Assembly: GCA_018894105.1 (NCBI GenBank) | Contig: CM032133.1 | Coordinates: 16,072,501-16,136,500 of the forward strand | Length of the DNA stretch: 64,000 nt | Source of the DNA: Jacaranda mimosifolia | Lineage: Eukaryota; Streptophyta; Magnoliopsida; Lamiales; Bignoniaceae | Direction of reading: 5' to 3' | Part shown: positions 1-11,899 of the stretch, piece by piece | Position numbering within the stretch: the stretch's first letter is position 1 | How the letters are laid out: every line of letters starts with the position of its first letter | Notes under the pieces: generated by a model | Told to the model about the DNA's origin: nothing | Databases searched by the model: none | The model's input: only the letters and a program-made list of their open reading frames with translations | Position numbers and translations under genes: made by a program

Positions 1-1627
1 TAATTTGAGATTAAATAGGCGTGGAATATATTTAATAAGTTGAAATAGCAAATGAAATATAAAATAAAATAAATAACTCAAAGTGATTTTTGGTTAAAAA
101 AATGGACAAGAAAAACAAGAGAGGTGTGGTCAATTAGAAAAGGAAAAATACTAATCCTTGCATTTGAAACAAAAGTAAGTCCCTTTTTTCCCTCATAACT
201 GAGGGTATACAAAGGAAGGTTCATCTGTATCTTTTTCTTTGGGAAAAAATATTATAATAACCCTTTGTCTTACCCTTTTGGCACTAAGCGCAATCTCGTA
301 AAGCTAAATTTTGCTCTTGTTACTCACCCGATTGTTCTTTTGATTTTCGAAAAACCCATTGAATTGAATCACATCCACAAATATGAGCGTTAAATTTCAT
401 TCAGCAAATGTATTGAAGGTAATAAAATCACAGAGCTTGCTTGGTATAAAGAATTATTAATTGTTCCGAAGAAAATTTTCATTTTAAAGTAACAGTTATT
501 CCACATGAAATTGAAATTTTTAAATGAATTAGAATATTAGACGTAATATATTTATTTATCTATCTATCTATCTAAAACATATGATTTGGAAGGAATTAGT
601 GTTATAAATAATTAACTCTTACTCCTTTTTATTCCGATGCAAATTAATTCAACTTGATATAGGAATAAAATTATTGGAATAGCCATTTGTTTACACTAAA
701 TATGCAATGTGAATGACAATAATGAAATACATTTGAGTTACGATAATTGGAAAGTTGATCGTGAAGTTTAATTTAATATTATCTTTAATAAAAAATGTGT
801 GTCCAACTCTCTCATTTTTGGAGATTATCCATTGAAGTACTTAATTTGCTCACTTTCATTGCTCAATGTGTTTCAATTATATCATTTTCCTAAAAAATAA
901 ATATCGATTACCAAATTTTTCCATAATTTAGTAGAAAGCCTAAAAGAAAACAAATAAAAAGAAGAAAAATGACATCCATGTCCCTCTATTAGAAAGCACT
1001 TGTTTACGATGGGTGTTGAAAACCTATACCGTATCATCACAGTATAAAATTCACTGTTGACTTGATATTACTACCATAATTTGATGTGAAAAATAAAAAA
1101 ATAAAAAAAATCAACGTAGGTCAAAAATCTCCCACCCTTGCTCCCTTTTCCAACTCTTGCAAGTTAATTTGTGATGAAGTATCAAAATACTAATAAAAAA
1201 TTAACATTGGGGCTAACTCATCTTAAAAACTAGTTAAAAAAAAAAATGATTGCACAAAATTATATATAGAAACCATAATTTAATAGCAAGAGGAATATTT
1301 TTGGTGCAACTTAATTATATATAGATATTTGTAAATGAAATATCACAACTATATAATAAGAAAATCTCTTATGCTTCTCATTGTGCTTGACTTGAAAAAG
1401 AGTTTCGCCAAGACAGGATGATAATTAGGAAATGATTTTTTATTTCCATCATTAAGTCAATTACTAGAAGCATTCACATAGTTACTAAGTTATTCTAGTT
1501 TCGACTTTGTATCTGTACCTTCTACCTGATTGAGATATTGGATAGAACAAAAATTTTACAATTCCATGGTACTCAGTAATTGAGAGGCTTGCTACTTCAC
1601 AGTCTTTATGGTTTGTTTTTAAACACT
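1..1627. other. AT-rich intergenic DNA, no gene seen
   Basis: No open frame here resembles a protein family I know, and no terminal repeats pair up inside it. The only local structure is a short TATC microsatellite at about 555-573 and several A or T runs. Confidence 0.6.
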
Positions 1628-1983
1628 AATTATGACCGGAAAAAATGCAATGTTAATCCCTCAATTATTACTCATCTTGATTTTAGTCTATTTTATTGGG
1701 GGTTAGCACGTTTGGTCCAATTTTTGTTGTATTTATTTTTTGGGGCTGAAAAATTCTCAATCAAACCCGCACAATGCCCAATCGGCTTCAATTGAGTTTA
1801 AAATTTTGGGATTTCTTGCCGTTTGTCAAGTTGGGCCATGTCATCCGCGATGTATGTTGCCACATCACCTAAAAATAGAACCAAAAATGCTGATGCAATA
1901 AAACCTAAAATACTTACACAAGAATCTAAAAAAAATGCATAAAGAAAATTATATTTAAAAATTACAAAACAAAAACAAAAACA

Positions 1984-2031
1984 TAATATATATATATATA
2001 TATACACACACACATACACACACACACACAA
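1984..2031. repeat. compound (TA)n(CA)n microsatellite
   Basis: An alternating TA tract runs directly into a CA tract inside MULE-1, just outside its GC-rich core. Confidence 0.9.
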
Positions 2032-2033
2032 TG

Positions 2034-2280
2034 AAACCATCCCACCGATCCCCTCCATTGCCCGCCAGATCTGGCGGCTGCCATGGCTGCTGCGACAGCA
2101 ACCGAATCAGCTCGTGGTAGCGGCTGCCGTGGCCACCGCCACAGTTCATGGCTGCGGACGACTGTGCGGTGGGGGGAAGGGGGGAGGTGTGGGGCGGGAG
2201 GGGATGAAGTAGGGCCATGACAGGCGCAGTAGGGGTGTGGGCCGTGGGGGCTTAGGTCATAGGTGTTAGGTGGCAAGGAG
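2034..2280. other. GC-rich core of MULE-1, possible captured sequence
   Basis: This block is strongly GC-rich, with many CCGCC, GGCTGC and GGGG motifs, inside an element that is otherwise very AT-rich. Open frames exist on both strands but none gives a recognisable domain. It could be a captured host fragment, as in Pack-MULEs, or simple low-complexity sequence. I cannot tell which. Confidence 0.4.
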
Positions 2281-3394
2281 GTAAGTTTTTTAGTGCATTC
2301 TCTAGCATTATTAAATATATTAATATTATTACATTTAATTATTTAAATAAATTATCTATGTATATAATATATTATTTAAAAAAATCATATTAAATAATAT
2401 TTATTATTAAATATAATTGAATGCAATATTATTTTAACTTTTTCTATTTATAAATTGTTTATTTATTTTATTTTTTATTAGTAAATAATGCAGTTAAATT
2501 TAAATAAATTACTTAAATATATTTAGTATTTAACATTATTAAATAAATTTAACTACTTAAATAAATTGTTTTAGATATGTAATATTATATATTAAATAGA
2601 ATATTTTAAATATGTAACATTATTGAATAGATAACATTATTTAGATTTTTATTATTCTTAATTAATTATTTATTTTATTTATTCATTTTTTATATTTATA
2701 TATAATATGTTTATATATATCTATATATATGATTTTATATGTGAGTGTATATATATATATAATATTTTTAGTTTTTTTTTTTAAATTGATAGGCTTTAGA
2801 CTTTAGTGCATTTTTTATTGATGGGTTAAAGTGATTTGGCAACATATATGGCAGGTGAAATGGACCAACATGACAAGTGGCAAGAAACCCTCAAATTTTA
2901 AGCCCAATTGAAGCTGACTAGGCATTGTGTGGGCTTAATTTGAAAATTTTTCAATTCAAAGAACTAAATGTGCAAAAAATTAAACAAAATGCGTGAAAAA
3001 TTAATAAGCAATGGATCTAATATACTAACCCCTAATAAAATGAACTGAAATCAAGATAGACAATAGTTGATGGACTATAATTGCCATTTTCCCAATTATG
3101 GCAGGTGTTTCTTAGAATTGTGGGGTCAATTAACTAGCTAGTCGGATAAGTATAGGATACTGTCTATTAAAATTCTACTTTATGGAAATGGAATCTCGGA
3201 TGGAATGGAAGACAAACTGACATTAGAAAAATGCAAGAACATATACTCCCTTAAAGCAGAAAATCTGAAATTTTCGACCTTCTCGAAGTAAATCATCCTT
3301 CCCCATTCTTCTTGACATTATTTTTTGTGTTCTTTTTATTCATCCTTGGATACAAGAATGAAAAATAAATTATCCATGCATATATAAGTTAGGC

Positions 3395-3820
3395 GGGAAA
3401 AATGCATTTTGGTCCTCTAACTATGGTCATCTGCGAAAAAAAGAATATTATTAATTTGCATTTTCCGATTTGATCGACTCTGACGAACAATTTCAGAAAT
3501 ACATTTAGTACAAATTGCCACGATTTCAGGACAAATCGCCTAAAATTGCACAAAATGTCATCGGAAAATCGCATGTGCTCCTCATGTGATGAAATTTTTG
3601 GGGTTTTCGTGACATGTAGTAGATTTTATCCACATGAGTTGCTTATGTACCATTTTTACCCATGTAAACTGGCCACATATACCCATTCCCATGTCACCAT
3701 CCAAGTTGCATTAAACAGCAACATCAACCAAAATAACCATGGAAAAATATTTCAATCTGGAGTCGAACCCTAGACCCTTGGCATAGTAAAATGATGCACC
3801 AACCACTGCACCACTACAAA
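3395..3820 (+). repeat. left terminal inverted repeat of MULE-2
   Basis: It aligns, reverse-complemented, with 13124 back to about 11890 once the MITE at 12060-12847 is skipped. Shared blocks include GACAAATCGCCTAAAATTGC, the CCACATGAGTTGCTTATG region and the ATAACCATGGAAAAAT region. Divergence is moderate, so the element is not recent. Confidence 0.85.
3759..3813 (-). other. tRNA-like box A / box B pair in left MULE-2 TIR
   Basis: Read on the minus strand, TGGTGCAGTGG (3803-3813) fits the Pol III box A pattern TRGYNNARNNG exactly. About 43 nt downstream, GGGTTCGACTCC (3759-3770) is a near-perfect box B (GGTTCRANNCC). The order and spacing are those of a tRNA or a tRNA-derived SINE head. It does not fold as an obvious complete tRNA gene, so I do not call a tRNA. 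The same pair recurs in the other TIR. Confidence 0.55.
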
Positions 3821-3889
3821 ATTTGGGTCATTTGGATTATTTAACATGTCTATGTCTGAAAATAGAATAATTACAAATTGGTTAAAACA

Positions 3890-4400
3890 AAGATAAAAAA
3901 AAAAATTGTTAATTTAATTTTTATTTTTGTTAAAAATTATAAATCTAAAATTTATTAAAAAAAGATTACTTTGTAACTTTTAATGAAATTTTAAATTTAT
4001 AATTTTTAACAAAAATAAAAACTAAATTAACAAAAATTGGAAATGGAAATTTTTAATGAAAAATATAAATCATTTTTAATTATAAAGAAATTTTTGTTTA
4101 TAATTTTCAGTGCCAATTTTTCATTAATTGTTTTTATTAGTAATGAAAACTAAATTGACAAAAATTATTTTGTAACTTTTAATGAAAATTTTTAATTTTT
4201 AATTTTTAACAAAAATAAAAATTAAATTAACAAAAATTGGCAATGGAAATTTTCATTACCAATTTTTAATTAATTTTTTTAAAAATTATTTTGTAATTTT
4301 TAACGAAAATTTTTAATTTTTAATTTTTAACAAAAATAAAAATTAAATTAACAAAAAAATTTATCTTTATTTTAACCAAGTTGTAACTATTCCATTTAAT
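3890..4400. repeat. AT-rich repeated block inside MULE-2
   Basis: The phrase TTTTTAACAAAAATAAAAAT (or with ACT at the end) followed by TAAATTAACAAAAA recurs at about 4000, 4204 and 4325. It is interleaved with inverted copies such as TTTTTGTTAAAAATTATAAA at about 3925. The whole stretch can fold on itself. No coding potential is visible. Confidence 0.6.
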
Positions 4401-4649
4401 TTAGATTTTGCTCAAATTAAATTAATAAAAATAATCAAAAAAAATTCGATAATTATACCAAAATTATCATTTTTATGATAATTCATGAAATTTAAAAATT
4501 ATCCATTCAGAAAATATATCTTTTTTTCAATCTACAATAATATATTTGTAATGGACTTGTTTCTTTCAATTTACGAATATATTTTTTATTCACAAGATTT
4601 TGTTGTAGTTTCAAACATAGACATATTAAATAAAAAGAATCCAAATGAA

Positions 4650-4750
4650 CACTACTAAAAAAATAGCATTTTGCGATGGAATTTTGTCCTTTGCAAATTT
4701 TTAGTTTTTTTTTATGATTTTTTGCGATGGATTTTTCCATCGCAAAACAT
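4650..4750. repeat. CACTA-1 left terminus and subterminal hairpin
   Basis: After the CACTA terminus, TTGCGATGGA occurs at about 4671 and again in a near-perfect palindrome at 4721-4747 (TTTGCGATGG, a short loop, CCATCGCAAAA). Related CCATCGCA and CGTCACAAAAT motifs lie at the right end, 11790-11850. In En/Spm-type elements such subterminal motifs are where the element-encoded protein binds. Confidence 0.75.
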
Positions 4751-5046
4751 AGTTTTTGAAGAATTTTTTCGTTTCAAAAAATTTTAATTTTTTTTATTTT
4801 GCAGCATTTTTCCAATATTAAAAACATGTAATCAATAATAGTATATTCACAAATCCAGCAACACCATACTTAACAATATTTATAACCACCAAATGATAAA
4901 ATAATATCTTCCATAAAATCCAAATATAACATCAAATAAACAAAATATTCTTAGATTCAACAATATAAAAGTATTAAAATGTAATTATCAAAGTGTAATC
5001 ATCTTAACACAATATATACCTAAATATTCATACATAAGGAGATCAA

Positions 5047-5870
5047 TCATCATTCTCATCATCTATGTTTCTTCGTGGATGTTCATTAAGGGATCTAGAT
5101 GATGATGGTACAGGAGATACCGTTGGTCGAGGTAAATGTGAGCCCGATGCCATGAAAGAGAGATTTGTAGGCAAATAATACGGTGATGTATGAGGATGAA
5201 CTGATAGTGATGGGTATGTATATTCTATTGCATGAACATCTGTCGCATCATCACCTCTATATCCAAGAATTTTTGCTTAAACATCATATTTTCTTCTTTT
5301 AACGTCGCCATTTTTTGTTGCAACTTCTTAATCATTTCATTTTCATAGGGCTGATCATTTGGAGGTTCTCTAGATGAGTGACCCTAGACAAAAGAAGCCT
5401 CACTTCCAAGTCCATAGATCTGCCCCTTCTTTGATCTACCTACTGTATCTGTCCACACCTACATAAGTAATATTACCACAAATTAATAAAAATCAAATAA
5501 TTTAATTTGAAAATATGACAAAATATAAATTAATAAATTAGAACTTTCACCTGAAGTTGAGATGACATGGGCACCGAAAAACTTTCAACACCATCACTTG
5601 ATATATAAAAATTTAAACTTTCTAGCACAAAAATTAGCATATATATATATATGTATATATATAACATTTAAACTTTCTAACATAAAAACTATAACATTTG
5701 AACTTTCTAAATTAGTTGTTTTTATATAACATACTACTTACATAAGTATTCTGTGCACGCTAATTGACCCATACGCACTCACTTTTTTTATTTAATGCAG
5801 AATGTGTATGCATAAATGATTATGCAAGTCCAGGTGGGTGTCCAAGTTCTTTCTCCTATATCCAAACACA
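5047..5870 (-). pseudogene. CACTA-1 Transposase_24-type ORF, 3' remnant
   Basis: The minus strand at 5280-5461 encodes a GRSKKGQIYGLGSEASFV-like segment, one stop, then a coiled-coil-like tail KKLQQKMATLKEENMMFK. This matches the C-terminal part of the second ORF (Ptta/En/Spm, Transposase_24 family) of plant CACTA elements, where a GRVYGLGS motif is followed by a coiled coil. A splice acceptor AG precedes it at about 5462. A further exon-like piece at 5760-5870 has a possible HPPGLA...VWVN relationship. The N-terminal half of the protein is missing, and stops interrupt what remains. Its role in an intact element would be DNA binding and regulation together with TNP2. Confidence 0.6.
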
Positions 5871-7424
5871 TTTATCAAGAATTAATTATAACTAAAATTA
5901 AATATTGATACTTTTATAAAAGTTACCAATTTATCTTTGTGTGATAGGTGGGAGATACAATCACCCTGATGAAGCGGAAATCCTACACCACCAAAGTTTA
6001 TTACCCGATTCGCTTTATTTTGAGCACTTATCTTTTGGAATCCATCCTTGCCCCGTTCTTGCCACAGGCAAGAACTGACGATGACAATCAAACCATGACA
6101 CTTTTCCACCATTTTTCAATCTAAATGACTTAGTTCGCTCCATGCAAATTGTACATGCTAATTTTCCTGCAGTCCATCCAACCTGATAGCATGCCACAAG
6201 CAGGAAAATCATTGATTGTACACATGCGAGCTGCCCTCAATTGATAGTTCTGTTTTTTAGAAATGTCATAAGTTTCTACGCCCTTTCCTATAACAGCTTC
6301 AACTCCTCAATTAAAGATTGTAAATAGACATCAATTCTGCTCTTAGAATTATGTGAACCAAGTATTATACAAGTCAAGAATATATAAGGAGTTGTCATGC
6401 ACAATTCGAGAGGCAAGTTATATAGAGTTACAATAATCGGCCAACATGAATATGGTGTAGCAGATTGACTAAAAGGGTTAAATCGATCTACACATAATCC
6501 AAGCCTAACATTTCTTGGCTCAGATGCAAAATCTGGATGAGTTTCTTCGAAATGCTTCCAAGAAACCTATCAGAAGGATGGCATAAAATACCATAACTTC
6601 TTTTGTTTTCAAAGTGCCACCTCATATGCTTGACTGATTTCAAAGATGTATATAATCATTTGAGCTGAGGAATTAGGGGTAAGTAATGCATCCTTTCGTA
6701 AGGAATTTGCTATCCCCTTTGATAACCTCTTACAGTTGGTTAAACGGGGATGATTACAAAACTTACATTCATTCAGACTGGCATCAATTGTGTAAAACAA
6801 CATACAACAATTGATACAACAATCGATCTTCATAGAAGTTAATCCCGATTTTGAAACCAACTTCTTTGCTTGGTAAAAGTTATTTAGGACATAGTTTTCT
6901 AAAGGATTACAGGATTTAATAAGTTCTGCCATTCGATCAAAATATCCTTGAGACACATTGTAGTCAGATTTTAAGCACATCATTTGTAGAGTCATAGATA
7001 ACTCACAATGAGTTTCACAACTTGACCACAACAACCGTTGGGCAGCAGCCAACATGTCATAAAAGGCTTGAGCATCTATGTTTGGAGGTTCTTCTCTGTT
7101 CGGATTAATGCCTTCCTCATGATTAATTTCAATATAAAAACTAGTTCACATAGCATCATAAACCATGTTTGCATACCTATTGTTCACGGCATCACACAAA
7201 AAATGAATACTAGGAGTTCCTCTATGCACATTGAAATCCAAAGGTTTAGTCTCCCCATGTGTAGTCCAATACCAATAATTTAAGCTGAAACCCATATTTC
7301 AATAAATGTACATGTGCTTCATCAGGTGTCAAAATTTTCAGATTCTTACATTTTGAGCAAAGACGCATTATTCCTCCATCTTTCAAACATTGAGGTTGGA
7401 TAGATGCATAATCAATAAAAATTT

Positions 7425-9813
7425 TGTAATGCCTCAAAATTTTACTTCATATTTAATTGATTAATTTACCTTATTTTATTTTATTTATTAATTAAAATAA
7501 AATGTAATGCCTTAGAATTTCTTAATTACTTTGACCTATGTTTACCTATAATTTCATTTAATTTTATTTATTATTTGCTATATCAGTTAGAAGATGATAT
7601 ATATTTGATATTAAAAAATATATATATATACACACACACATAATAATGATAAGTTATAATTTTCTTATAATAATATTATATTATTACTCGGAATTAATAA
7701 TTGAAACTTTAGGAATTAATAATAAAGAAATCAGATTTATTATATGGTTATCCTATTCCTAGGCAATTAATAATTAGAATTCCAGTTGAAGTAAACAACT
7801 TATTCTATACAAGATATTAGACCTACATCTTAAAACCCCTACACACACATTCAGTTTTAAAAGAAAAAGAAAAGACAAGAAAAGAGAAAAAAAAGAAGAG
7901 GAGCGGCAAAGGGAGAAAGGAAAAAAATAGGAAGAAAAGCCTTCATAGCCCACTAGGAGAAAACCACGCAGAGTTTGGCCAAGGTATTATTTCTAGATTT
8001 ACTTTTTCTAGGAATTCCTCTTTGATTCTAGAAACCCATTTCAGCTACTCTCAGTTCTTATTTCCGTTATTTGTCATGATTGTTTTACAAAAAGGTATGC
8101 TCTAATTAGGTAGAATTTGGCATCACCATTAATCCATCAATTTAGTGTTGTTAAAAAAATAAATTGGGAAATCTAGTCTACTCGAATCTGTTTGTTGAAC
8201 CTAGCTTCAAGATTGGTTGTTGCATAGTATTTGTTGCCATAAATATGCTTTAAGTTTCAGGAATTCTTGAATTAATTGCGAGAGAGAGAGAGAGAGAGAT
8301 GAGCCGCAAATGTTGACCATAAATTGCCAATTTTGAATTAATCAAACCAATCACTGCAGCAATTGTGGACTAGTTAATTGCTAAAAGAAACAAAAAGTGG
8401 ATAGAATTCATTCTGTAATGTTCATTTGCCGTAGGATTGTCGTTGGTCATGTGAACTAAAAATGGGCTGATATTATTTTAATGATTGAGAGTGAATTTGT
8501 CATCTTCTGTGGGTTGCCCTTATTTACTAATATTACCATTGAGCATGTGAATTAAGTTGTTGCTATCTGGGTTTCTTGTGAAAACTGAAAATTGTATGTA
8601 TTTATGTGTATGGATATGAAGAACATATATGTACATATGGATATGAACATAGGACTGATAAAGAAGAGAAAAGGCAAGTAAAATGTAGATGCCGTAGTGT
8701 GACATGATTCTTGTGGCCTACAACATTAGTGAGGAATTAATTTTGGTGATATGTTTAGTAGGAAATTTATGATTTAAGTAATATCGAATTCTAGAATTTA
8801 TTTAGGATAATTCATTACTTATATTTTGAAATTCTGTATGGAATTTAAATGAATCAAGTGACTCAGCAATTGAGTTGATTGACACTGAGATAAAATTGAT
8901 TTCTAGGACCGATCTTGAAGGTGAGAAAAGTCAACTTATACCTATTATACGATATTATTTTTCAAAACCAAAAGGATATATGAATAGTAACACATGTTAA
9001 AACTTCTTTTCAATATACATTGCACCATATATATATTCCACTATGCACAAAAGAAATATTTTTCTTGTTTTATTTCTGGATAAAAGAAAATTTATGCTTT
9101 TATGACTTTTTTTTAATATACTTCTAGACTAGTAATTAAATTCGATGATCAATTAATTACTGTTATTGTTACTAATACTACTACTGTTACTATTAGTTGG
9201 ATCCAACTTGGTCTGGGTGTGCGATGGACTTCACTGGGCAGCAGCGGGCTAGCCGGTTGAATACCAAGCCCCCATGGCCTAATCCCCTCAGTGCACAACA
9301 GAAGCCATTTGTGGCTGATGTGGGTCATAGGAATTTTCAAGGACGCTCAAATATTTTTACTATACGAATTCTTGAACATTTTTACTACACAAATTATTTT
9401 AATTTCAGAACTCACATTGCACACTTGGCAATTATTGAGTTTTTTACTCACACTCGTTTTCTTCTTTAACTTACTTCTAGCAGACCTGTATCCTATCCCT
9501 AGTAAGGATGTTAAACCTGCTTCTGACAAGAACCGAAATTGAAGAATTTCTTTGGAATGAGGACTTTGCAGTAGATTTAGCTTTATTGATGTGTTGGCAA
9601 ATTACTTCTTCTCCTTTAACATTTTTTTTTTCCAGTTGAGGGAAGAATATTAGTCATCTTTAGTTTCTATATTGCTAGAATTATTTGAGTTATTATGAAT
9701 TTTGGAGTTTTCTTTATTTAAGATTATGATTTTTGGATAGATGATATTGATTATTTGGGATTGATTTTCACATCTCGAGACTAGGCCATACGACTTGATT
9801 TTGGGGCGTGACA
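7425..9813. mobile_element. solo LTR (~2.4 kb) inside the CACTA-1 transposase exon
   Basis: The ends are the inverted pair TGTAATGCCTCAAAA and TTTTGGGGCGTGACA, with TG...CA borders and a TGTNACGCC-type terminus common in plant gypsy LTRs. It is flanked by ATTT at 7421-7424 and 9814-9817. No pol, PBS or second LTR is inside, so it fits a solo LTR left by recombination between the two LTRs. Internal landmarks are a repeat of the 5' terminus at about 7503, a GA microsatellite (8280-8299) and an unusual GC-rich patch at 9199-9310. Its internal family is unknown. A long MITE-like element is an alternative, but the length and ends favour an LTR. Confidence 0.7.
8280..8299. repeat. (GA)n microsatellite
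   Basis: A pure GA tract within the solo LTR. Confidence 0.9.
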
Positions 9814-9905
9814 ATTTTCACTACAACAACAAACTCTTTTGTATAATCTTTTCAATTTTGCAAGAGCCTATTATACATCCAACTACATTCAGCATAAATA
9901 TTCAT

Positions 9906-11460
9906 ATTCTATAAAGGAGTAAATTCATTAAAAGCGATCTCAATTTGAATGATGCAAAAGTAATTTTATTATAAATATTTAGATTTTGATGAAACTATTT
10001 GATTATTTACTTTATTAATATATGTTTGTTGGAAAGTAATTGCTTATAGTATAGTGTAGTATAGTATATTATTATTATTATTATTATTATTATTTAGAGA
10101 TGAATACATTTGGCAAATAAAAAAAATGAAGACTAATCGACAAAAAAATGAAAGGATGACCTAACAATTGAAGTGGGTAAACAAATTATTTGGGGTGTGT
10201 TTGATTTGGGATATTAACATCTACTATGACTTTTAATATTGGAATCTCTTATTTGATATGGAATATGAGATTTGCGGGCCAACCCGTAATTTATCCAAAG
10301 CCGGCATTATAGATGAGATTAATAGCTATTGAAGTAGTGGGTTTGGGCGTGAGATTATGTAATCTCAACCCTCTTTGAAATTTGATTAGAATGTAAATAT
10401 CAAAATTATTCCTCAAATTCATGTATTATTCCATTTATGCATTTCATAATTCCTCTTGCAAGAATTTTTCACCAAAGACTATTTTGTCATCACAAAAATA
10501 AGAATGTGTATCAAACACCTCCCTAAAATAAGATATCCAAACTACCCAAAAAAGAAGATTCAACATAATGAGCAGCAGCATTTCAATTGAGTAGCAATAT
10601 TTCAATTGAAAACAATTAATAATATTCGTAAACACATAATGACTTATAAACACCCCCCCTTATGCCCATTATCATCATGCAAGCAATTAAAAATCAATCA
10701 GCAACAAATGAGAAGGTTCCACCCCTACTCCCAACATCCCATTCTCCTTCCTAATTCTACAAATTCTATACATTTCTAATGTATTGCACTAAAAAATATA
10801 TAAAATCAAAACAAAGTATACAAACTTACCTCTAAATGCTCCATTAAACTCAACACTCACAAACAATATCCACCACAATCGAGATAGCCTGCAACATTAG
10901 GCACATGTTACAAGTGCACATATTTATTCATAAATCATAATTTCATAAACTAAATTAAAACTTAAAAATTTAATACAATTCAATATATAGTACCATAAAA
11001 TTTAACTCAATTAAAATTCTAATTAAAATTTTAATTCAAATAAAAATATAACTCTAACAAATATAACAACATTTAAAATGAATATAAAATTTAACTCAAA
11101 TTTCAACTAATATATAAATCATTATTGATGTTAAATCAAATTATATTACTAATAAAGAAATAAATTATTATTTGAGTTTAACTAACACATAAATCAAATT
11201 TTAACTAATGGAGATAATTAACTAAAACATAATGGAGATAACTAAAATATAAATCAAATTTTAACTAATGGAGATAATTAACTAAAACATAATAAAGATA
11301 ACCAAAACATAATCAAATTTTAACATAATTAAGACAATTACCTCAATTAATGGAGATAATGCAAAATATAAACTATCCAAACCAGAAACAATAAGCAATC
11401 AACCATTAGCATTTTTTTTTTAATTAAAACTAATTTTTCAAAAAAATTAAAAAAAAAAAA
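9906..11460. other. non-coding 5' part of CACTA-1
   Basis: This lies upstream of the transposase start and contains no recognisable exon. It holds an ATT microsatellite (10068-10094), a possible MITE (10192-10523), and a 59-bp tandem repeat with the core AAATCAAATTTTAACTAATG at about 11193, 11252 and (diverged) 11311. Confidence 0.6.
10192..10523. mobile_element. candidate MITE with GGGGTGTGTTTGAT-type ends
   Basis: GGGGTGTGTTTGAT at the left pairs with the inverse of ATCAAACACCTCCC at the right, an imperfect 14-bp TIR about 330 bp apart. No coding sequence lies between. The AT-rich flanks give no convincing target duplication, so family and exact ends are uncertain. Confidence 0.4.
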
Positions 11461-11466
11461 TTATTC

Positions 11467-11650
11467 CAAATCTGGCCACCGGCAATCGGCCAGCATTTGG
11501 TGCGGGTAGCAGCTCGTTGGCCGCACCAGCTTGCTATTGGTGTGCAACCAGCAGCTTGCTGGCAACATTTGGTGCGGGCAACAGCTCGTTAGCCACACCA
11601 GCTTGCACCAGCAGCAAGCTAGTGTGGCCAGCACCGACCGACCATTTAAC
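11467..11650. repeat. GC-rich subterminal direct repeats of CACTA-1
   Basis: A ~41-bp unit beginning CATTTGGTGCGGG, with GCAGCTCGTTGGCC or its variant and CACCAGCTTGC, appears at about 11494 and 11567, 73 bp apart. A partial inverted version (GCAAGCTAGTGTGGCCAGC) follows. The block stands out sharply from its AT-rich surroundings and lies about 230 bp inside the CACTA terminus. Confidence 0.75.
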
Positions 11651-11664
11651 ATATTTAAAAAAAA

Positions 11665-11687
11665 GGGGATGGGGGGGGGGGGGGGGG
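11665..11687 (+). repeat. G-tract (GGGGAT then 17 G)
   Basis: An uninterrupted run of 17 G follows GGGGAT, next to the GC-rich subterminal repeats of CACTA-1. Such a tract could form a G-quadruplex, and its exact length may be a sequencing or assembly artefact. Confidence 0.8.
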
Positions 11688-11899
11688 AAAGAAAACCTAT
11701 GCTTTGCTTAGTGTGTCTAGGTAGGGAAATAGGGAAGTTAGGGCTTTATTTCCCCACTCGATGGATTTTGTGACGAAAAATTTTGTGACAAATTTTCCGT
11801 CACAAAATCTATCGCAAATTGCAATAGATTTTTTCCATCGCATATTTTCATCACAAAAAATAGTTTTTTTTTTTTTAACTAGTGGACAAAAGCTTGTGG

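Larger units (their letters stand above)
1637..3093. mobile_element. MULE-1, non-autonomous Mutator-like element
   Basis: Two long terminal inverted repeats of roughly 250 bp (about 1637-1890 and 2808-3093) face each other. The right one, read inward on the minus strand, starts GGGAAAATGGCAATTATAG. The left one starts CGGAAAAAATGCAATGTTA and the two stay alignable past the GTTGCCA(C/A)ATCAC block. The element is flanked by a 9-bp target duplication, AATTATGAC at 1628-1636 and AATTATGGC at 3094-3102 (8 of 9 match). Length, TIR length and 9-bp duplication are those of Mutator-like elements. No transposase is present, so it depended on another element. The interior holds a GC-rich block and AT-rich filler. 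Confidence 0.85.
5882..9905 (-). pseudogene. CACTA-1 TNP2-like transposase, interrupted
   Basis: Pieces read in order on the minus strand. An ATG at 9905 starts a Transpos_assoc domain with the family motif SWMYNRLL; it has one in-frame TGA where Arg is usual. The domain continues at 7424-7246 with CSKCKNLKILTPDEAHVHLL. At 7055-6609 comes the TNP2 start, including the Cys pairs CCINCCMLFY and CKFCNHPR. At about 6600-6290 follows FASEPRNVRLGLCVDRFNPF, then WPIIVTLYNLP. At 6212-5900 is WTAGKLACTICMERTKSF, then SWFDCHRQFLP. These are the classic En/Spm TNP2 (Transposase_21) landmarks. The solo LTR sits between the first two pieces, and ignoring it plus one copy of its target duplication keeps the frame open. 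Stops and frameshifts elsewhere, and loss of the catalytic C-terminal part, make it non-functional. Confidence 0.85.
4650..11884 (-). mobile_element. CACTA-1, CACTA (En/Spm-like) transposon
   Basis: The left end reads CACTACTAAAAAAATAGCAT and the right end, reverse-complemented, CACTAGTTAAAAAAAAAAAA then CTATTTTTTG. The 3-bp flanks are GAA (4647-4649) and GAC (11885-11887), a 2 of 3 match. Both ends carry TGCGATGG/CCATCGCA subterminal motifs. Inside, on the minus strand, are a TNP2-type transposase remnant and then a Transposase_24-type tail, the gene order expected for plant CACTA elements. Without the 2.4-kb solo LTR it would be about 4.8 kb, shorter than autonomous relatives, so it is an internally deleted copy. 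Confidence 0.88.

Noticed and set aside
3759..3813. Functional tRNA gene
   Set aside because: Box A and B are present, but I could not fold a full cloverleaf with an acceptor stem, and the region lies within a MULE TIR.
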